The position numbers and the translations under genes were made by a program. Source: Mycetocola_B reblochoni (lineage in GTDB: Bacteria > Actinomycetota > Actinomycetes > Actinomycetales > Microbacteriaceae). From it: a DNA stretch of 64,000 nt. The notes below the pieces were generated by a model. That model saw only the letters and a list, made by a program, of their open reading frames with translations. It made no database searches and was not told where the DNA came from. This document shows, one piece after another, positions 52,107 through 61,473 of the stretch. Position 1 is the stretch's first letter. Each line of letters starts with the position of its first letter. The stretch is from the NCBI RefSeq assembly GCF_003667525.1, contig NZ_RCUW01000003.1:124001-188000 (forward strand), in the 5' to 3' direction.

Positions 52107-54392
52107 CTACGACGGAGGGGCGACATCGCCGGCCCGGCGCGTGCGCCCTCGGCGAAACAGCGAGGAGGGCAGCACGCGGGCACGGAGCACGGCACCGAGG
52201 GAGGCCCGCCGGCGGAGGGCGCGCGACGCCTCCGCCGCGAGGGCCCAGACCTCGGCATCGGCATCGGCCGAGCGCCGGCCACCGGCGCGCGGGGCGAACG
52301 CCTCCGCGTCGGCCGCGACGGCGACCGCGTGTGCGGGCCCGGCCGGTCCGGAATCCCACCTCTCGGCGAGGACGGAGTGCGTGTCGGATACCCCGACGGG
52401 AAGACCCAGGTCGACCGCGACGGCCTCCAGCTCGGCCCACGCCGGCCCCGCTCCGCCCCGGCGTCTCCGGCGGTGGCGCTGGAGCAGTCGGAGCGATGCG
52501 GGCGCGACGACGACGAGCGCGGCGACGACCGCGAGCAGCGCGACGGGGATGGCGACCGGGTCGACCGCGGCCCCCTCGGTCCCCGGAACACCGTCCTCCG
52601 GCCGCGCTGAGGCGGACTCCGCAGGGGTGGACGACGGCGCGGCCGATGCGCTCGGGGCGGCGCTCGGCGTCTCCTCCGCCGCCCCCGGCGTCGCGGCGGT
52701 GCTCGGTTCGGCGACGGGGCTCGACCCGGTCGACGGGGTCGGCTCGAACGGGGTCCAGCCGACCCCGTCGACGTAGAGCTCCGGCCAGGCGTGCGCGTCG
52801 TGCGAGGTCACCACCCTCCAACCGTCTTCGCTCTCGCGCCCCTCGCTGCCGGGGAGGAAGCCGACGGCGATGCGCGCGGGCACGCCCTCGAGCCTGGCCA
52901 TCAGGGCCATCGCCGAGGCGTAGTGGACGCAGTAGCCGCTGCGCGCGGCGAGGAACGCCTCGATCATCCGGGCGCTGTCGCCGTCGTAGCCCTCCGCGAC
53001 GGGCGCCGACTCGGAGTAGCTGAAGTCGCCCGACCGGAAGAAGTCCTGCAGCGCCCGCCCGACCTCGAGGGCACCGTCGGCGTCACCGACCGCGGAGCGT
53101 GCCGCCTCGACGACGGCGGGAGGGACGTCCTCCGGGACCGCCCTGCTCTCGTCGTCGGGAGCCAGCTCGGTGCTGCCTGCCCCCTGACCGGCTCCGGCGG
53201 CATCGACGTCGAGCGACCGGACCGCGTAGGCGCCCTCCTGCACCCCTCCGGCACCGGCGCCGAGCGTGAGGGCGTCCGCGTCCCACGTCCAGCCCTCCTG
53301 CGCCGGACTGACCGCGACGGCCGGGTAGGGCACCGGCAGCGCGGCACCCCGGAGCCCGGTGATCCTCACCTCCGTCTCGACGGGCGTCGACGGCGTACCG
53401 GCGGCGAGCCCCGGCACGGGGTTCTGCACGGGCGAGTCCGCGTCCGTGCGGCGACCGTCGGAGCCCTCCCTCCAGCCGGTGGGCGTCGCCTCGTCGAGCA
53501 CCGCCGTCCACAGATACGGCAGCTGTTCCGCCGTCGAACGCATCTCGAGCAGCTCGACCGCGTCCCCGCGACGCAGGTCCTGCCCGAGCACGATGAGCGG
53601 GCTCACCGCGCTGCCCCCTCCCTGCCCGGCCAGGGGCGTGCCGGACCGAGAGCCGGGGAGCACGGAGGTGAGCGCGCCCGCGACGAGGACGAGCGCCGTC
53701 GCCGCTCCGAGGGTGGCCAGCAGCCGGCCGGGGGACGTCCGCGAGCGCGTGCGCTCCCCCTCCGGTCGCCCATCGCCGGCGGCGGCGAGGAGCAGCAGCA
53801 GCGCGAGAGCGCTGGACAGGACCCAGGGCCAGGGGGTCACCCCTGTGATGAGGATCCCCGGCAGCAGAAGGGCGATCTGGAGCAGCGCCACCGCGGCGGG
53901 GATCCGCGCGCCGACGACGAGCAGTTCGCCGACCACCGCGACCAGGGCGGACCCGGCCACGAGCAGCGCGGCGAGCCCGGCGCCCGGGCGGACGGGGTAG
54001 CTCTGCGACACGATCGTCGCGACCGCGTCCTCGCCGAGCGCGGACACCGCGTCCCCGGGTGGGATCCCGTGCGCCGCGGCCCAGCCGACGGTGAGAACGG
54101 CACCCGAGGCCGTGACGAGAACGATGAGGAGGACGATCGACCTCGCCACCGTGAGGCCGAGCCGGCGCAGCAGCCAGCCCGTGGTCAGGATCATCAGCGT
54201 CGTCGCTGCCGCCCCTGCGAGCCCCTCCCCCTGCCGGAGCAGGGGCGCCAGACCGCCGAGCGGCAGGATGAGCGTGGCGGCCAGGAGCGTCGTCCGGCCG
54301 AGGTCGGTGCCGGCGCCGGTACCGCCGCGACGGGCACGTGTACCGCCGCGGCGAGCACGCGTGCGGTCGGGACGGGGGCCGGCGACGCTCAC
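52107..54392 (-). CDS. Membrane-anchored transglutaminase-like protein
   Basis: A 761-residue protein with N-terminal helices (about seven in residues 35-200), an extracytoplasmic transglutaminase domain with catalytic C488 (YCVHYASAM) and H534 (HDAHAWPELY), a serine/alanine-rich linker, one more helix near 635 and a cytoplasmic C-terminal tail. This TgpA-like build accompanies MoxR and DUF58 proteins in many bacteria. The GTG overlaps the DUF58 stop by four bases. The substrate is unknown. Confidence 0.9.
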   Translation of the reverse strand: MSVAGPRPDRTRARRGGTRARRGGTGAGTDLGRTTLLAATLILPLGGLAPLLRQGEGLAGAAATTLMILTTGWLLRRLGLTVARSIVLLIVLVTASGAVLTVGWAAAHGIPPGDAVSALGEDAVATIVSQSYPVRPGAGLAALLVAGSALVAVVGELLVVGARIPAAVALLQIALLLPGILITGVTPWPWVLSSALALLLLLAAAGDGRPEGERTRSRTSPGRLLATLGAATALVLVAGALTSVLPGSRSGTPLAGQGGGSAVSPLIVLGQDLRRGDAVELLEMRSTAEQLPYLWTAVLDEATPTGWREGSDGRRTDADSPVQNPVPGLAAGTPSTPVETEVRITGLRGAALPVPYPAVAVSPAQEGWTWDADALTLGAGAGGVQEGAYAVRSLDVDAAGAGQGAGSTELAPDDESRAVPEDVPPAVVEAARSAVGDADGALEVGRALQDFFRSGDFSYSESAPVAEGYDGDSARMIEAFLAARSGYCVHYASAMALMARLEGVPARIAVGFLPGSEGRESEDGWRVVTSHDAHAWPELYVDGVGWTPFEPTPSTGSSPVAEPSTAATPGAAEETPSAAPSASAAPSSTPAESASARPEDGVPGTEGAAVDPVAIPVALLAVVAALVVVAPASLRLLQRHRRRRRGGAGPAWAELEAVAVDLGLPVGVSDTHSVLAERWDSGPAGPAHAVAVAADAEAFAPRAGGRRSADADAEVWALAAEASRALRRRASLGAVLRARVLPSSLFRRGRTRRAGDVAPPS

Positions 54393-55459
54393 GGGGTCGT
54401 CCCCAGCGCGTCGACGACGCTGTCGGCGTCGGGGCCGGTCACGATCACGTTGCCCCCCGCGACGTGCTCGACACGCACGGCGGCATCGGCGTGAGCGACG
54501 GCGAGCACCGTCACACCCGCGCCGGGCAAGCCGTCGGGGTCCGCCGTCGTCACGCACACGTCGTCGGCCCGCAGCCTGGCCGTCGGCATGATCCCCGCGC
54601 GGACGTCCAGACGGGCCAGCGCCGTGAGCATCCCCGAGCGCTCCGCGGCCGAGAACGTCGGCACCGCCGTACCGAGGTGGATCTCGACGTCGACCCCTGA
54701 CGCGAGCGACTCGTCGGCGACGCTCGCCACCAGCGCGACCGCCTCCTCGGCCTCCCTGTCCGCCGTCGCCGCCGGGACGACGAGGAACAGCCGGAGGCGC
54801 ACGCGCTGCTCGGCGTTCGTCTCCCGCACCATGAGCTCGTCCCTGTGGGCCGTCTGCTTCCAGTGCACCTGGCGCAGCGGGTCTCCCGCGCGGTACTCGC
54901 GCACGCCGACCTCGTCCTGCCCGCTGCCGGCGCGGAACCGGCGACCCGGCTCGGAGTGGAACCGCGCGGAGGGCACGCGGGCGCCGGGGATCACCTCGGG
55001 CCAGACGACGAACTCCGTCGACCTGCCGTGCTCGCTGCGCACGCCGACCGTCCCGAAGGGGTCGACGTCGACCCTGACGACGGGCCCCAGGACGACGACG
55101 CCCCTGTGCACGGGCAGCGCGCTGACCCGGTCGCCGACACGGTCGACGACCCACTCCTCGGGGAAGGTGTCGAACCAGTCGGCCCCGTCGTCGGGATGGA
55201 CGAGCAGGGCCTCGACGCCGACGAACGGGGCGCCGTGCCGGGTGTTCAGCCGGCGCGAGGGCTCAGCCCCCGATGCGGGCCTGAGGGTGAACAGCACCCC
55301 GGCCACGGGAAGGAGCACGGCGAGCGCGCCGAGGAACAGCAGCTCCGCCCGGTGCGTGACGGCCCACGCACCGAGCAGCCCCGCGCCGGCGACGAGCAGC
55401 GTCCAGCCGCGCCCCGTCAGCCGCCAGCGGCGTCCCCGTGCGGGCGCGCCGACGCCCAC
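54389..55459 (-). CDS. DUF58 protein
   Basis: A 356-residue protein with two N-terminal membrane helices (about 15-55) and the DUF58 signature DEVGVREYRAGDPLRQVHWK followed by TAHRDELMVRE. The C-terminal half resembles a von Willebrand A fold. It follows moxR by three bases and overlaps the transglutaminase gene. Such sets are thought to assemble or regulate metal-dependent envelope complexes; no direct evidence is available here. Confidence 0.9.
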   Translation of the reverse strand: MGVGAPARGRRWRLTGRGWTLLVAGAGLLGAWAVTHRAELLFLGALAVLLPVAGVLFTLRPASGAEPSRRLNTRHGAPFVGVEALLVHPDDGADWFDTFPEEWVVDRVGDRVSALPVHRGVVVLGPVVRVDVDPFGTVGVRSEHGRSTEFVVWPEVIPGARVPSARFHSEPGRRFRAGSGQDEVGVREYRAGDPLRQVHWKQTAHRDELMVRETNAEQRVRLRLFLVVPAATADREAEEAVALVASVADESLASGVDVEIHLGTAVPTFSAAERSGMLTALARLDVRAGIMPTARLRADDVCVTTADPDGLPGAGVTVLAVAHADAAVRVEHVAGGNVIVTGPDADSVVDALGTTP

Positions 55460-55462
55460 GAC

Positions 55463-56488
55463 TCAGCGCCCCCGGGGGACGGGGACCGACGCACGGCATT
55501 CCGCGACGATGCGCAGCGCCTCCCGCTCGTCAGCTCCCCTGTCGGCGAGGACCAGCCGATGCGCCAGCACGGCGTCCGCGAGCCCGATGACGTCCTCAGG
55601 GACGACGAAGCCCCGGCCGGACACGAACGCGAGTGCCCGTGCGGCGTGGACGAGGTGCAGCGTCGCGCGCGGGCTCGCGCCGACCCTGACCTCGGGGTGC
55701 TCCCTCGTCGCCCTGACGAGGTCGACGGCGTAGCGCGTGACCGCATCGGCGACGAACACCTCGTGCACGCGCGCGACGACGAGCGCGAACTGGCGCGCAT
55801 CGGTGACCGGCTCGAGCGCGTCGAGCGGGTTCCGCCTCGCCCTGGCCGCGACGAGGGCGGCCTCCGAGTCCACGTCGGGGTAGCCCATCGACACGCGCGC
55901 CATGAAGCGGTCGCGCTGCGCCTCGGGCAGGGGGAACGTCCCCTCCATCTCGATCGGGTTCTGCGTGGCGAAGACGGTGAACGGCCGCGGCAGCGGGTGG
56001 GAGGTGCCGTCGACGGTGACCTGCCGCTCCGCCATGCACTCCAGCAGGGCGGACTGGGTCTTCGGCGAGGCGCGGTTGATCTCGTCGCCGATGACGATGT
56101 TCGCGAACACCGGCCCGGGGACGAACTCGAACCGGGACGTGTCGCGGTGGTAGGTGGTGACACCGGTCACGTCGCTCGGCAGCAGGTCGGGGGTGAACTG
56201 GATCCGGCTGACCCGACCGCCGATCGCCTTCGCGAACGCGCGGGCGAGGACCGTCTTGCCGACACCGGGCACGTCCTCGACGAGCAGATGCCCCTCGGCG
56301 AGGAGGACGACGGCGGCGAGGGTGATGACGTCGTCCTTGCCGTCGACGACCGTGCCCACACGGGACACGACCTCGCCGACGATCCGTCTGGCGGTGTCGT
56401 CGTCCAGACCGGTCACGGCGGCCGCCGCCTCTGCGGCCTCGACCGGCGCGGTCCTGTCGTCGTGCGCGTCGCCCCGTTCCGCGCTCAT
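55463..56488 (-). CDS. MoxR-family AAA+ ATPase
   Basis: A 341-residue ATPase: Walker A DVPGVGKTVLARAFA (K78), Walker B VIGDEINRASPKTQSALLE, sensor ATQNPIEMEGTFPLPEAQRDRF. MoxR proteins act as chaperones with VWA-domain partners; the DUF58 protein next to it is the likely partner. The ATG overlaps the coaD stop by four bases, so the set is transcribed from the coaD promoter. Confidence 0.94.
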   Translation of the reverse strand: MSAERGDAHDDRTAPVEAAEAAAAVTGLDDDTARRIVGEVVSRVGTVVDGKDDVITLAAVVLLAEGHLLVEDVPGVGKTVLARAFAKAIGGRVSRIQFTPDLLPSDVTGVTTYHRDTSRFEFVPGPVFANIVIGDEINRASPKTQSALLECMAERQVTVDGTSHPLPRPFTVFATQNPIEMEGTFPLPEAQRDRFMARVSMGYPDVDSEAALVAARARRNPLDALEPVTDARQFALVVARVHEVFVADAVTRYAVDLVRATREHPEVRVGASPRATLHLVHAARALAFVSGRGFVVPEDVIGLADAVLAHRLVLADRGADEREALRIVAECRASVPVPRGR

Positions 56489-56967
56489 CGTCCCTCCAGC
56501 GCGTCCCTGACGGCGACCGTCACGTAGGGTCCGATGTCCCCGCCGAGCGCGGAGACCTGCCGCACGAGCGAGCTCGACACGACGGCGTGTGCCGGGTCGG
56601 GCAGCAGGAACACCGTCTCGACCCCCGCGAGGTCGCGGTTCACCAGCGCCATCGGCGTCTCGTAGACGACGTCGACCTGGGATCGGATGCCCTTGATGAG
56701 CACCTGCGCGCCGACCTGGCGCACGTAGTCGACGAGGAGCCCCTCGCTCCAGGACGCGACGACGACGCCGGCGTCCACCCCGCGCTCGGCGAGCGACCGC
56801 TCGACCAGCCGCACGCGCTCCTCGACGCCGAGCAGCGGCGACTTGCGGGGGTTGTGCACCACCAGCACGTGCACGGTGTCGTAGAGGCGCGTCGCGCGCT
56901 CGATGACGTCGAGGTGACCCAGGGTGATGGGGTCGAACGATCCGGGCACGACGGCGATCCTGTCCAT
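56485..56967 (-). CDS. coaD: Phosphopantetheine adenylyltransferase
   Basis: A 160-residue enzyme of coenzyme A synthesis. The nucleotidyltransferase motif is VVPGSFDPITLGHLDVI (H18) and the second motif is VVSSSLVRQVSALGGD. TAGGCT lies seven bases before the ATG, predicting a leaderless transcript. It heads coaD-moxR-DUF58-transglutaminase, an unusual joining of cofactor synthesis to an envelope gene set. Confidence 0.97.
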   Translation of the reverse strand: MDRIAVVPGSFDPITLGHLDVIERATRLYDTVHVLVVHNPRKSPLLGVEERVRLVERSLAERGVDAGVVVASWSEGLLVDYVRQVGAQVLIKGIRSQVDVVYETPMALVNRDLAGVETVFLLPDPAHAVVSSSLVRQVSALGGDIGPYVTVAVRDALEGR

Positions 56968-57051
56968 GACGGCCAGCCTAGTGCGCGGGGTCGGCGGGAG
57001 CGCGTGTCGACGGTGCCCGACCGTGCCCCGTCGACGCGTGACGCGGCGCGG

Positions 57052-59250
57052 TCAGCCCCGCGTCAGCGCCTCGCGGTCGGACTCGTCGAGACGGCGCTGC
57101 AGCGCCGCGGCCAGCCGCGGGTGGGACTCGAGCTCGGTGTCGCCGTCCAGCACCTCGCTCGCGCGCTCCCTCGCCCGGCCGATGAGCTCCCCGTCACTGG
57201 CGACCCTGAGCAGCCGGAGCCCCGAGCGGCCCCCCGACTGGCGGGTGCCCAACACGTCGCCCTCGCGGCGCAGCTCCAGGTCGACGCGAGCCAGCTCGAA
57301 ACCGTCCGTCGTCGCCGCGACCGCGTCGACCCGCTCCCTGGCGAGGGTGTCCGGCTCGGCCGCGGTGACGAGCAGGCACACCCCGGCATGCCTCCCCCGC
57401 CCGATCCGCCCGCGCAGCTGGTGCAGCTGGGAGACGCCGAAGCGGTCCGCGTCCCTGACCACCATCACCGTCGCGTTGGGCACGTCGACCCCGACCTCGA
57501 TGACGGTCGTGGCGACGAGGACGTCGAGCTCCCCCGCGGCGAAGCGCCGCATGACCGCGTCCTTCTCGTCCGAGCCCATCCGTCCGTGCAGCGCGGCGAT
57601 GCGCAACGCCGCCGTCGCCGGATTCGCCCGCAGCTCCTCGACCGTCTGCACCACCGTCGCGGGCGGACGGGCGGGCCCCTGACCGGTGTGTTCCTCCGCG
57701 GTGTCGTCCCTGGCGTCGTCACCCTGGCCGTGCTCGGCCTGTCCCGGCTCGATCGCGGGGCACACGACGAAAGCCTGGCGTCCCGCCGCGACCTCCTCCG
57801 CGATGCGCTGCCAGACGCGCGGCTCCCACCCCGGCCGCTCGGCCAGCGGCACCGTGAAGGTGGAGATCCCGGCACGGCCGCGCGGCAGCTCGCGGATGGT
57901 GGAGATGTCGAGGTCGCCGAACACCGTCATGGCGACGGTCCGCGGGATCGGGGTCGCGGTGAGGACGAGCAGGTGCGGAGGCATCGCCGCCTTCGCCCTC
58001 AGCGTGTCGCGCTGCTCCACGCCGAAGCGATGCTGCTCGTCGACGACGACGAGCCCCAGGTCGGCGAAGCTGACCCGGTCGGCCAGGAGGGCGTGGGTGC
58101 CGACCACGATGCGCGCCTGCCCCGACACGATGCGCAGGAGAGCGCGCTTGCGCTCGGCGACGGGCATGCTTCCCGTCAGCAGCACCGGGCCGAGCTCAGC
58201 GGAGAGGTCGGGACCGAGGGCGCGCGCGATGGAGCCGAGGTGCTGATGGGCGAGGACCTCCGTCGGGGCGAGGAGCGCCGCCTGGCCGCCGTCCTGCGCC
58301 ACCTGGAGCATGGCCCTGAGAGCGACGAGGGTCTTGCCCGAGCCGACCTCTCCCTGGACGAGCCTGTTCATCGGGTGGGGCCGCGCGAGCTCGCCGGCGA
58401 TCTCGTCGCCGACCGCGGTCTGGTCGCCGGTGAGCTCGAAGCCAAGCGCGCCGTCGAAGCGGTCGCGGAGCCCGCCGGGAACGAGCGGCCGGGGCCGGGC
58501 GGGGTGGGCCTGCTGGCGACGCCGCGCCTGCACGAGGCCGAGCTGCAGCAGGAACGCCTCGTGGAAGCGCAGCGTGGCGCGTGCGCGCTTCCACGACGCG
58601 TCGTCGAGGGGTCGGTGCACCCCCTCGAGGGCATCGCGGAACGGCAGCAGAGCCTCGCCCGCGACGACGGAGCCCGGAAGCGGGTCGTCCAGCGCGGGCA
58701 GTGCGTCGAGCACCACGCCGACCGCCTTCTGGATCTGCCAGCTGGAGACCGTCGACGTCGCCGCGTAGATCGGGATCGGCTCCATCGCCCAGGCGTCCGC
58801 TCCCGTGGCGCCGTCCGCCACGGCGGGGGCGTCGTCAGGGCTGAACAGCTCGTAGTCCGGGTGCGACAGCTGCACGGCGCCGCGGTACTCGCTGGCCTTG
58901 CCCGCGAACATGCCGCGCGCACCGGGGACGAGCTCCTTCGCCCGCCACGCCTGGTTGAAGAAGGTCAGGGTGAGGATGCCGTGGCCGTCCGAGATCTTCA
59001 CCTCGAGCAGCGACCCCCTGCGCTGGCGCATCGGCCGCTCGCGGACCTCGAGGACCTCGGCGACGAGCGTGACCGGCTCCCCCAGCGGGACGCTGCCGAT
59101 CGCCGTGAGCTCCCCCCTGCGGGCGTAGCGACGCGGGTAGTGCTCGAGCAGATCACCCACCCTGGTCATCCCGAAGGCGCGCTCGAGGGCCGACGCCGTG
59201 CGCCCGCCGACGAGCGAGCTCAGGCGGTCGTCGAGGGACGCGGCAGCCAT
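57052..59250 (-). CDS. recG: ATP-dependent DNA helicase RecG
   Basis: A 732-residue helicase that remodels stalled forks and Holliday junctions. The wedge domain comes first (LLEHYPRRYARRGELT), then the helicase motifs: GEVGSGKTLVALRAM, VVVDEQHRFGV, LVLTATPIPRT and HQLRGRIGRG. A Q/D/E-rich insertion around residues 495-530 (GQAEHGQGDDARDD) is not usual. TAGAAT six bases before the ATG predicts a leaderless start. It is divergent from rsmD. Confidence 0.96.
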   Translation of the reverse strand: MAAASLDDRLSSLVGGRTASALERAFGMTRVGDLLEHYPRRYARRGELTAIGSVPLGEPVTLVAEVLEVRERPMRQRRGSLLEVKISDGHGILTLTFFNQAWRAKELVPGARGMFAGKASEYRGAVQLSHPDYELFSPDDAPAVADGATGADAWAMEPIPIYAATSTVSSWQIQKAVGVVLDALPALDDPLPGSVVAGEALLPFRDALEGVHRPLDDASWKRARATLRFHEAFLLQLGLVQARRRQQAHPARPRPLVPGGLRDRFDGALGFELTGDQTAVGDEIAGELARPHPMNRLVQGEVGSGKTLVALRAMLQVAQDGGQAALLAPTEVLAHQHLGSIARALGPDLSAELGPVLLTGSMPVAERKRALLRIVSGQARIVVGTHALLADRVSFADLGLVVVDEQHRFGVEQRDTLRAKAAMPPHLLVLTATPIPRTVAMTVFGDLDISTIRELPRGRAGISTFTVPLAERPGWEPRVWQRIAEEVAAGRQAFVVCPAIEPGQAEHGQGDDARDDTAEEHTGQGPARPPATVVQTVEELRANPATAALRIAALHGRMGSDEKDAVMRRFAAGELDVLVATTVIEVGVDVPNATVMVVRDADRFGVSQLHQLRGRIGRGRHAGVCLLVTAAEPDTLARERVDAVAATTDGFELARVDLELRREGDVLGTRQSGGRSGLRLLRVASDGELIGRARERASEVLDGDTELESHPRLAAALQRRLDESDREALTRG

Positions 59251-59314
59251 GCGACGATTCTAGGCCGCACCCCCGACGCACCGGACCGCTCCCCGGCCGC
59301 CGTATCCTTGACGG

Positions 59315-59887
59315 GTGACCCGAATCGTTGCCGGCACGGCCCGCTCCCTCAGCCTGACCGTGCCGAAGAGCGGGACGCGGCCCACGAGCGAGCGGGTCAG
59401 GGAGGCGCTGTTCTCCGCCCTCGACGCAGCGGGGGCGGTCGAGGACGCACGGGTCCTCGACCTGTACGCGGGCTCCGGCGCCCTCGGGCTGGAGGCGCTC
59501 AGTCGCGGGGCGCGGAGCGTCGTCCTCGTCGAGCGCGCCCCTGCCGCCGTCGCCGCATGCCGCACGAACGCCGCCGCCGTGAACCGGCTGCTCGGCGCGC
59601 AGCGCGCCCGGATCGTCGCCGCCCCGGTCGCCTCGTACCTCGGCTCGGCCGAGCAGGCCGACCTCGTCCTCATCGATCCGCCGTACGACGTCGGTGAGGA
59701 GCAGCTGGCCGAGGAGCTCCGCGGCGTGGCGGCGGTGCTGTCCGCGGACGGCGTCGTCGTCGTCGAACGGTCCCGGCGGTCCCCCGAGCCGAGCTGGCCG
59801 GAGGGCCTGGAGCTGGTCAGGGAGCGCCGCTACGGGGAGACGACCGTGTGGTGGGCGGAGCGCCCCCTCCCCGGCGCCGAGAGCTAG
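59315..59887 (+). CDS. rsmD: 16S rRNA (guanine(966)-N(2))-methyltransferase
   Basis: A 190-residue methyltransferase. RIVAGTARSLSLTVPK and PTSERVREALFSAL open it, VLDLYAGSGALGLEALSRGA is the SAM site and VLIDPPYDV the catalytic motif. TATCCT lies six bases before the GTG. The stop overlaps the thiL stop by four bases on the opposite strand. Confidence 0.94.
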   Translation: MTRIVAGTARSLSLTVPKSGTRPTSERVREALFSALDAAGAVEDARVLDLYAGSGALGLEALSRGARSVVLVERAPAAVAACRTNAAAVNRLLGAQRARIVAAPVASYLGSAEQADLVLIDPPYDVGEEQLAEELRGVAAVLSADGVVVVERSRRSPEPSWPEGLELVRERRYGETTVWWAERPLPGAES

Positions 59888-60879
59888 CCGCGCCCGCCGT
59901 CCCAGGCACGATACGGGTCCCACCCGCTGTCGGCTCCGACGGCGCGACCGTCCACACGGACGCCCCGGCCGTCGACGACGGAGCCGATCGGGAGGAACGG
60001 CTCGGGCAGCGGGCCCGGCGGGAAGCACGCCAGCAGCGCGTGGTCCTCACCACCGCGCAGCACGAGCGCGATGTCCCCGCCGAAGGCACCGAGGAGCGCG
60101 GGGTCGAGCTCGATCGCGACCCGGCTCGCCGCGGCCAGCCGTGTCGCGTCACGGGCGAGCCCGTCCGACACGTCCATCATCGCCGTCGCCCCGGCACGGG
60201 CGGCCACCGGACCGGCGACGATCGGCGGCTCGGGGCGCAGCTGCGCCAGGATCGCCTCGGGGCGCTCCGCGCGCAGCCGGGAGGCGCGGGCCGCATCGGG
60301 GACGCCCTGGGCGTCGACGCCGTCACGGAACAGCAGCTCGAGCCCCTCGCACGCGCGCCCGGCCCTGCCGGCAAGGGCGACCGTGTCCCCCACACCCGCG
60401 CCGGAGCGCCGCACCGGCGCGCGCCCCTGGAGATCGCCGAAGGCGGTCACCGCGATCGTGAGCGTGTCCGAGACGCTGAGGTCGCCGCCGACGACGCCGC
60501 AGCCGGGCGCCATCGCCCGGCACCCCTCCGCCAGACCGCGCGCGAGATCCTCGACGAACCCCACGGCCGTGTCCCCCGGCAGTGCGAGGCCCACGACGAG
60601 CGCCGTGGGGACCGCGCCCATCGCCGCCACGTCGGCGAGGTTGCTCGCCGCGGCCTTCCAGCCGAGGTCACCTCCGGTCGACCACGCCAGGCGGAAGTCG
60701 GGGCCGGCCACCATGAGATCGGTGGTCACCACGACGCGGCCGTCGGGCTGCGCCACGACCGCGGCATCGTCGCCTGGCCCGAGCAGCTGCGCCGACGGCT
60801 CAGGCAGGACCCGCAGGATCGCGTCGAGGACCGCGGCCTCTCCGGCGCTGTCGACGGTCGCGGAGGAGGAAGCATCCAT
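59884..60879 (-). CDS. thiL: Thiamine-monophosphate kinase
   Basis: A 331-residue AIRS-fold kinase converting thiamine phosphate to TPP. It has LGPGDDAAVV, TTDLMVAGPDFRLAWS, NLADVAAMGAVPTALVVGLA, CGVVGGDLSVSD and ATAMMDVSDGLARDATRLA, the magnesium and ATP sites. TACCGT lies seven bases before the ATG and overlaps the box of the divergent DUF3515 gene. No TPP riboswitch precedes it, unlike the transporter at 59-679. Confidence 0.95.
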   Translation of the reverse strand: MDASSSATVDSAGEAAVLDAILRVLPEPSAQLLGPGDDAAVVAQPDGRVVVTTDLMVAGPDFRLAWSTGGDLGWKAAASNLADVAAMGAVPTALVVGLALPGDTAVGFVEDLARGLAEGCRAMAPGCGVVGGDLSVSDTLTIAVTAFGDLQGRAPVRRSGAGVGDTVALAGRAGRACEGLELLFRDGVDAQGVPDAARASRLRAERPEAILAQLRPEPPIVAGPVAARAGATAMMDVSDGLARDATRLAAASRVAIELDPALLGAFGGDIALVLRGGEDHALLACFPPGPLPEPFLPIGSVVDGRGVRVDGRAVGADSGWDPYRAWDGGRG

Positions 60880-60886
60880 GACGACA

Positions 60887-60896
60887 ACGGTAGCCT
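60887..60896. promoter_or_regulatory. Overlapping divergent -10 boxes of thiL and DUF3515
   Basis: The 24-base gap between the two ATGs holds ACGGTA (60887-60892, TACCGT for thiL) and TAGCCT (60891-60896), sharing TA at 60891-60892. Each is seven bases from its start codon. Both genes are predicted leaderless, and polymerase could occupy only one box at a time. Confidence 0.6.
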
Positions 60897-60903
60897 GGTG
60901 TCG

Positions 60904-61425
60904 ATGACCGCTCGAACCCTCGCCCGCACCGCGACCGCGATCGCGACCGTCGCCGGCGCCCTCGCCCTGACCGCGTGCAGTCCAACCGTCACGCTCACCG
61001 CGGCTCCCGAGGCCAACGACCCGGCCTGCGCCGAGGTCACCGTCCGGCTCCCCGAGTCGGTCAGCGGCTTCCCGCGCATCCAGACGGACGCGCAGGCGAC
61101 CGGGGCCTGGGGCGACGACGGCGACGCCCGCATCCTGCTGCACTGCGGCGTGCCCGAGCTCGCGCCGACCACGGACAGGTGCGTCGACGTCGACGGCATC
61201 GACTGGGTGATCGACGAGAGCGAGGCCCCGTACTACCGGCTGACCACCTACGGTCGCAGCCCCGCGGTCGAGGTGTACCTCGACGGGGACACGAAGGACG
61301 GCGAGGAGCCGTTCTCCAGCACGGCCGTCATCGTCGACCTCAACAGCGCCGTCGGCCAGATCCCCGCGACCGGAGGCTGCGTGGGCGCCGAGGACCTGTT
61401 CGGCACGGAGACCGACGGCTCCTGA
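60904..61425 (+). CDS. DUF3515 lipoprotein
   Basis: A 173-residue lipoprotein: signal peptide with lipobox LTAC (cysteine near residue 25), then the DUF3515 region with ACAEVTVRLPESVSG, RILLHCGVPELAPTTDRCV, VDGIDWVIDE and RLTTYGRSPAVEVYLD. Function unknown; it commonly neighbours thiL and ddl in actinobacteria. Confidence 0.92.
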   Translation: MTARTLARTATAIATVAGALALTACSPTVTLTAAPEANDPACAEVTVRLPESVSGFPRIQTDAQATGAWGDDGDARILLHCGVPELAPTTDRCVDVDGIDWVIDESEAPYYRLTTYGRSPAVEVYLDGDTKDGEEPFSSTAVIVDLNSAVGQIPATGGCVGAEDLFGTETDGS

Positions 61426-61430
61426 GCGCG

Positions 61431-61448
61431 GCGGCCCGGTCGGGCCGC
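61431..61448. terminator. Possible convergent terminator
   Basis: An inverted repeat GCGGCCCG / CGGGCCGC separated by two bases lies between the DUF3515 gene and ddl ends. It has no U-run; the innermost pairs must open to form a loop. Confidence 0.35.
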
Positions 61449-61473
61449 GCGGCGATGCCCCGAGGGGCTCCGC

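Noticed and set aside
56587..59697. Plus-strand open frame of over 1,000 codons opposite coaD and recG
   Set aside because: Antisense shadow of recG and coaD, R/H/D-rich and without motifs; it also runs through the true start of rsmD in another frame.
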